Below are positions 5,997-6,146 of a DNA stretch of 6,146 nt, in pieces. Where the stretch lies: the NCBI GenBank assembly GCA_003222755.1, contig QHXA01000278.1, forward strand, positions 6,008 through 12,153. The letters are read 5' to 3'. The notes beneath the pieces were generated by a model that made no database searches, was not told the DNA's origin, and saw nothing but the letters and a program-made list of their open reading frames with translations. The translations under genes and the position numbers were made by a program. This stretch comes from Acidobacteriota bacterium (GTDB lineage: Bacteria > Acidobacteriota > Terriglobia > 20CM-2-55-15). Position 1 is the stretch's first letter, and each line of letters starts with the position of its first letter.

Positions 5997-6136
5997 CGGC
6001 GGTCTATGCCCGCCGACGCTCCGCGGAGCGGTGCAAGGAAATTAGCCAGGGGTACGCGTTTTTTTGCGTACCCCTGGAATACATCGACAACTCTGGAATC
6101 CGCACCCTGAAAGGGTGTCGAGGACTCCTCGCACCC
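5997..6136. repeat. Cluster of GC-rich hairpins, probable dispersed intergenic repeat element
   Basis: No gene is visible from 5976 to the window end. Instead there are at least five inverted repeats: CGGCGG/CCGCCG (5997-6002 with 6010-6015), the 14-bp palindrome CGCTCCGCGGAGCG (6017-6030), CCAGGGGTACGC/GCGTACCCCTGG (6046-6057 with 6066-6077, loop GTTTTTTT), CACCC/GGGTG (6103-6107 with 6113-6117), and CGAGGA-C-TCCTCG (6119-6131). The last can extend to GGGTG/CACCC (6113-6117 with 6132-6136) with one bulged T, competing with the fourth. Words such as CACCCTGAAAGGGTG recall multicopy intergenic repeats of Acidobacteria, Planctomycetes and Verrucomicrobia (from memory). It may continue past the window end. 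Confidence 0.55.
6046..6077. repeat. 12-bp perfect inverted repeat with 8-nt T-rich loop
   Basis: The arms CCAGGGGTACGC and GCGTACCCCTGG flank GTTTTTTT. This is the strongest single hairpin of the cluster upstream of the PQQ dehydrogenase. It lacks a T-run after the stem on either strand, so it is not a standard terminator. In the PQQ gene's transcript it could lie in the 5' leader if the promoter is beyond it, about 70-100 bases before the start codon. Confidence 0.6.
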
Positions 6137-6146
6137 CCTGTCGGGG

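Noticed and set aside
6046..6077. Hairpin as an intrinsic terminator
   Set aside because: The T-run is in the loop and no T-rich tract follows the stem on either strand; a repeat element explains it better.

Overview
The window looks like chromosomal DNA from a moderately GC-rich soil-type bacterium. I lean towards Acidobacteriota because the PQQ dehydrogenase and the style of the intergenic repeats resemble that group, but this is an impression and no RNA or marker gene is present. I see no tRNA, rRNA, CRISPR array, transposase or phage gene.

Layout, left to right. (1) Bases 1-898, minus strand: an NMT1/TauA-type substrate-binding lipoprotein. Its C-terminus runs off the window edge and it has no in-frame ATG. 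(2) Bases 899-972: a short repeat-rich spacer. (3) Bases 973-2262, minus strand: a textbook DctA-type Na+/H+:C4-dicarboxylate symporter. (4) Bases 2263-2340: a 78-bp divergent intergenic region with a perfect TTTACA-N5-TGTAAA inverted repeat. (5) Bases 2341-2838, plus strand: a LeuD-like aconitase-superfamily swivel subunit starting with GTG. It overlaps by ATGA with (6) bases 2835-3911, plus strand: an ornithine cyclodeaminase/mu-crystallin family protein. (7) Bases 3925-3983: a long perfect stem-loop between convergent genes. (8) Bases 3990-5975, minus strand: a secreted PQQ-dependent dehydrogenase of the glucose/alcohol dehydrogenase type. (9) Bases 5997-6136: a dense run of hairpins upstream of that gene, probably a dispersed repeat element.

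The central block (3-6) reads as a small organic-acid or amino-acid unit. A dicarboxylate importer and possibly an SBP are transcribed one way. A dehydratase small subunit, translationally coupled to an OCD-family reductase or cyclodeaminase, is transcribed the other way from the same control region. The LeuD-like protein has an altered substrate loop and no LeuC partner in view, and the OCD-like protein has Arg where ornithine cyclodeaminase has its active-site Lys, so neither should be assumed to do the textbook reaction. The pairing recalls, but is not the same as, the AcnX dehydratase plus OCD-family reductase pair of hydroxyproline catabolism. The PQQ enzyme is a separate periplasmic oxidation unit with no cytochrome or pqq gene in view.
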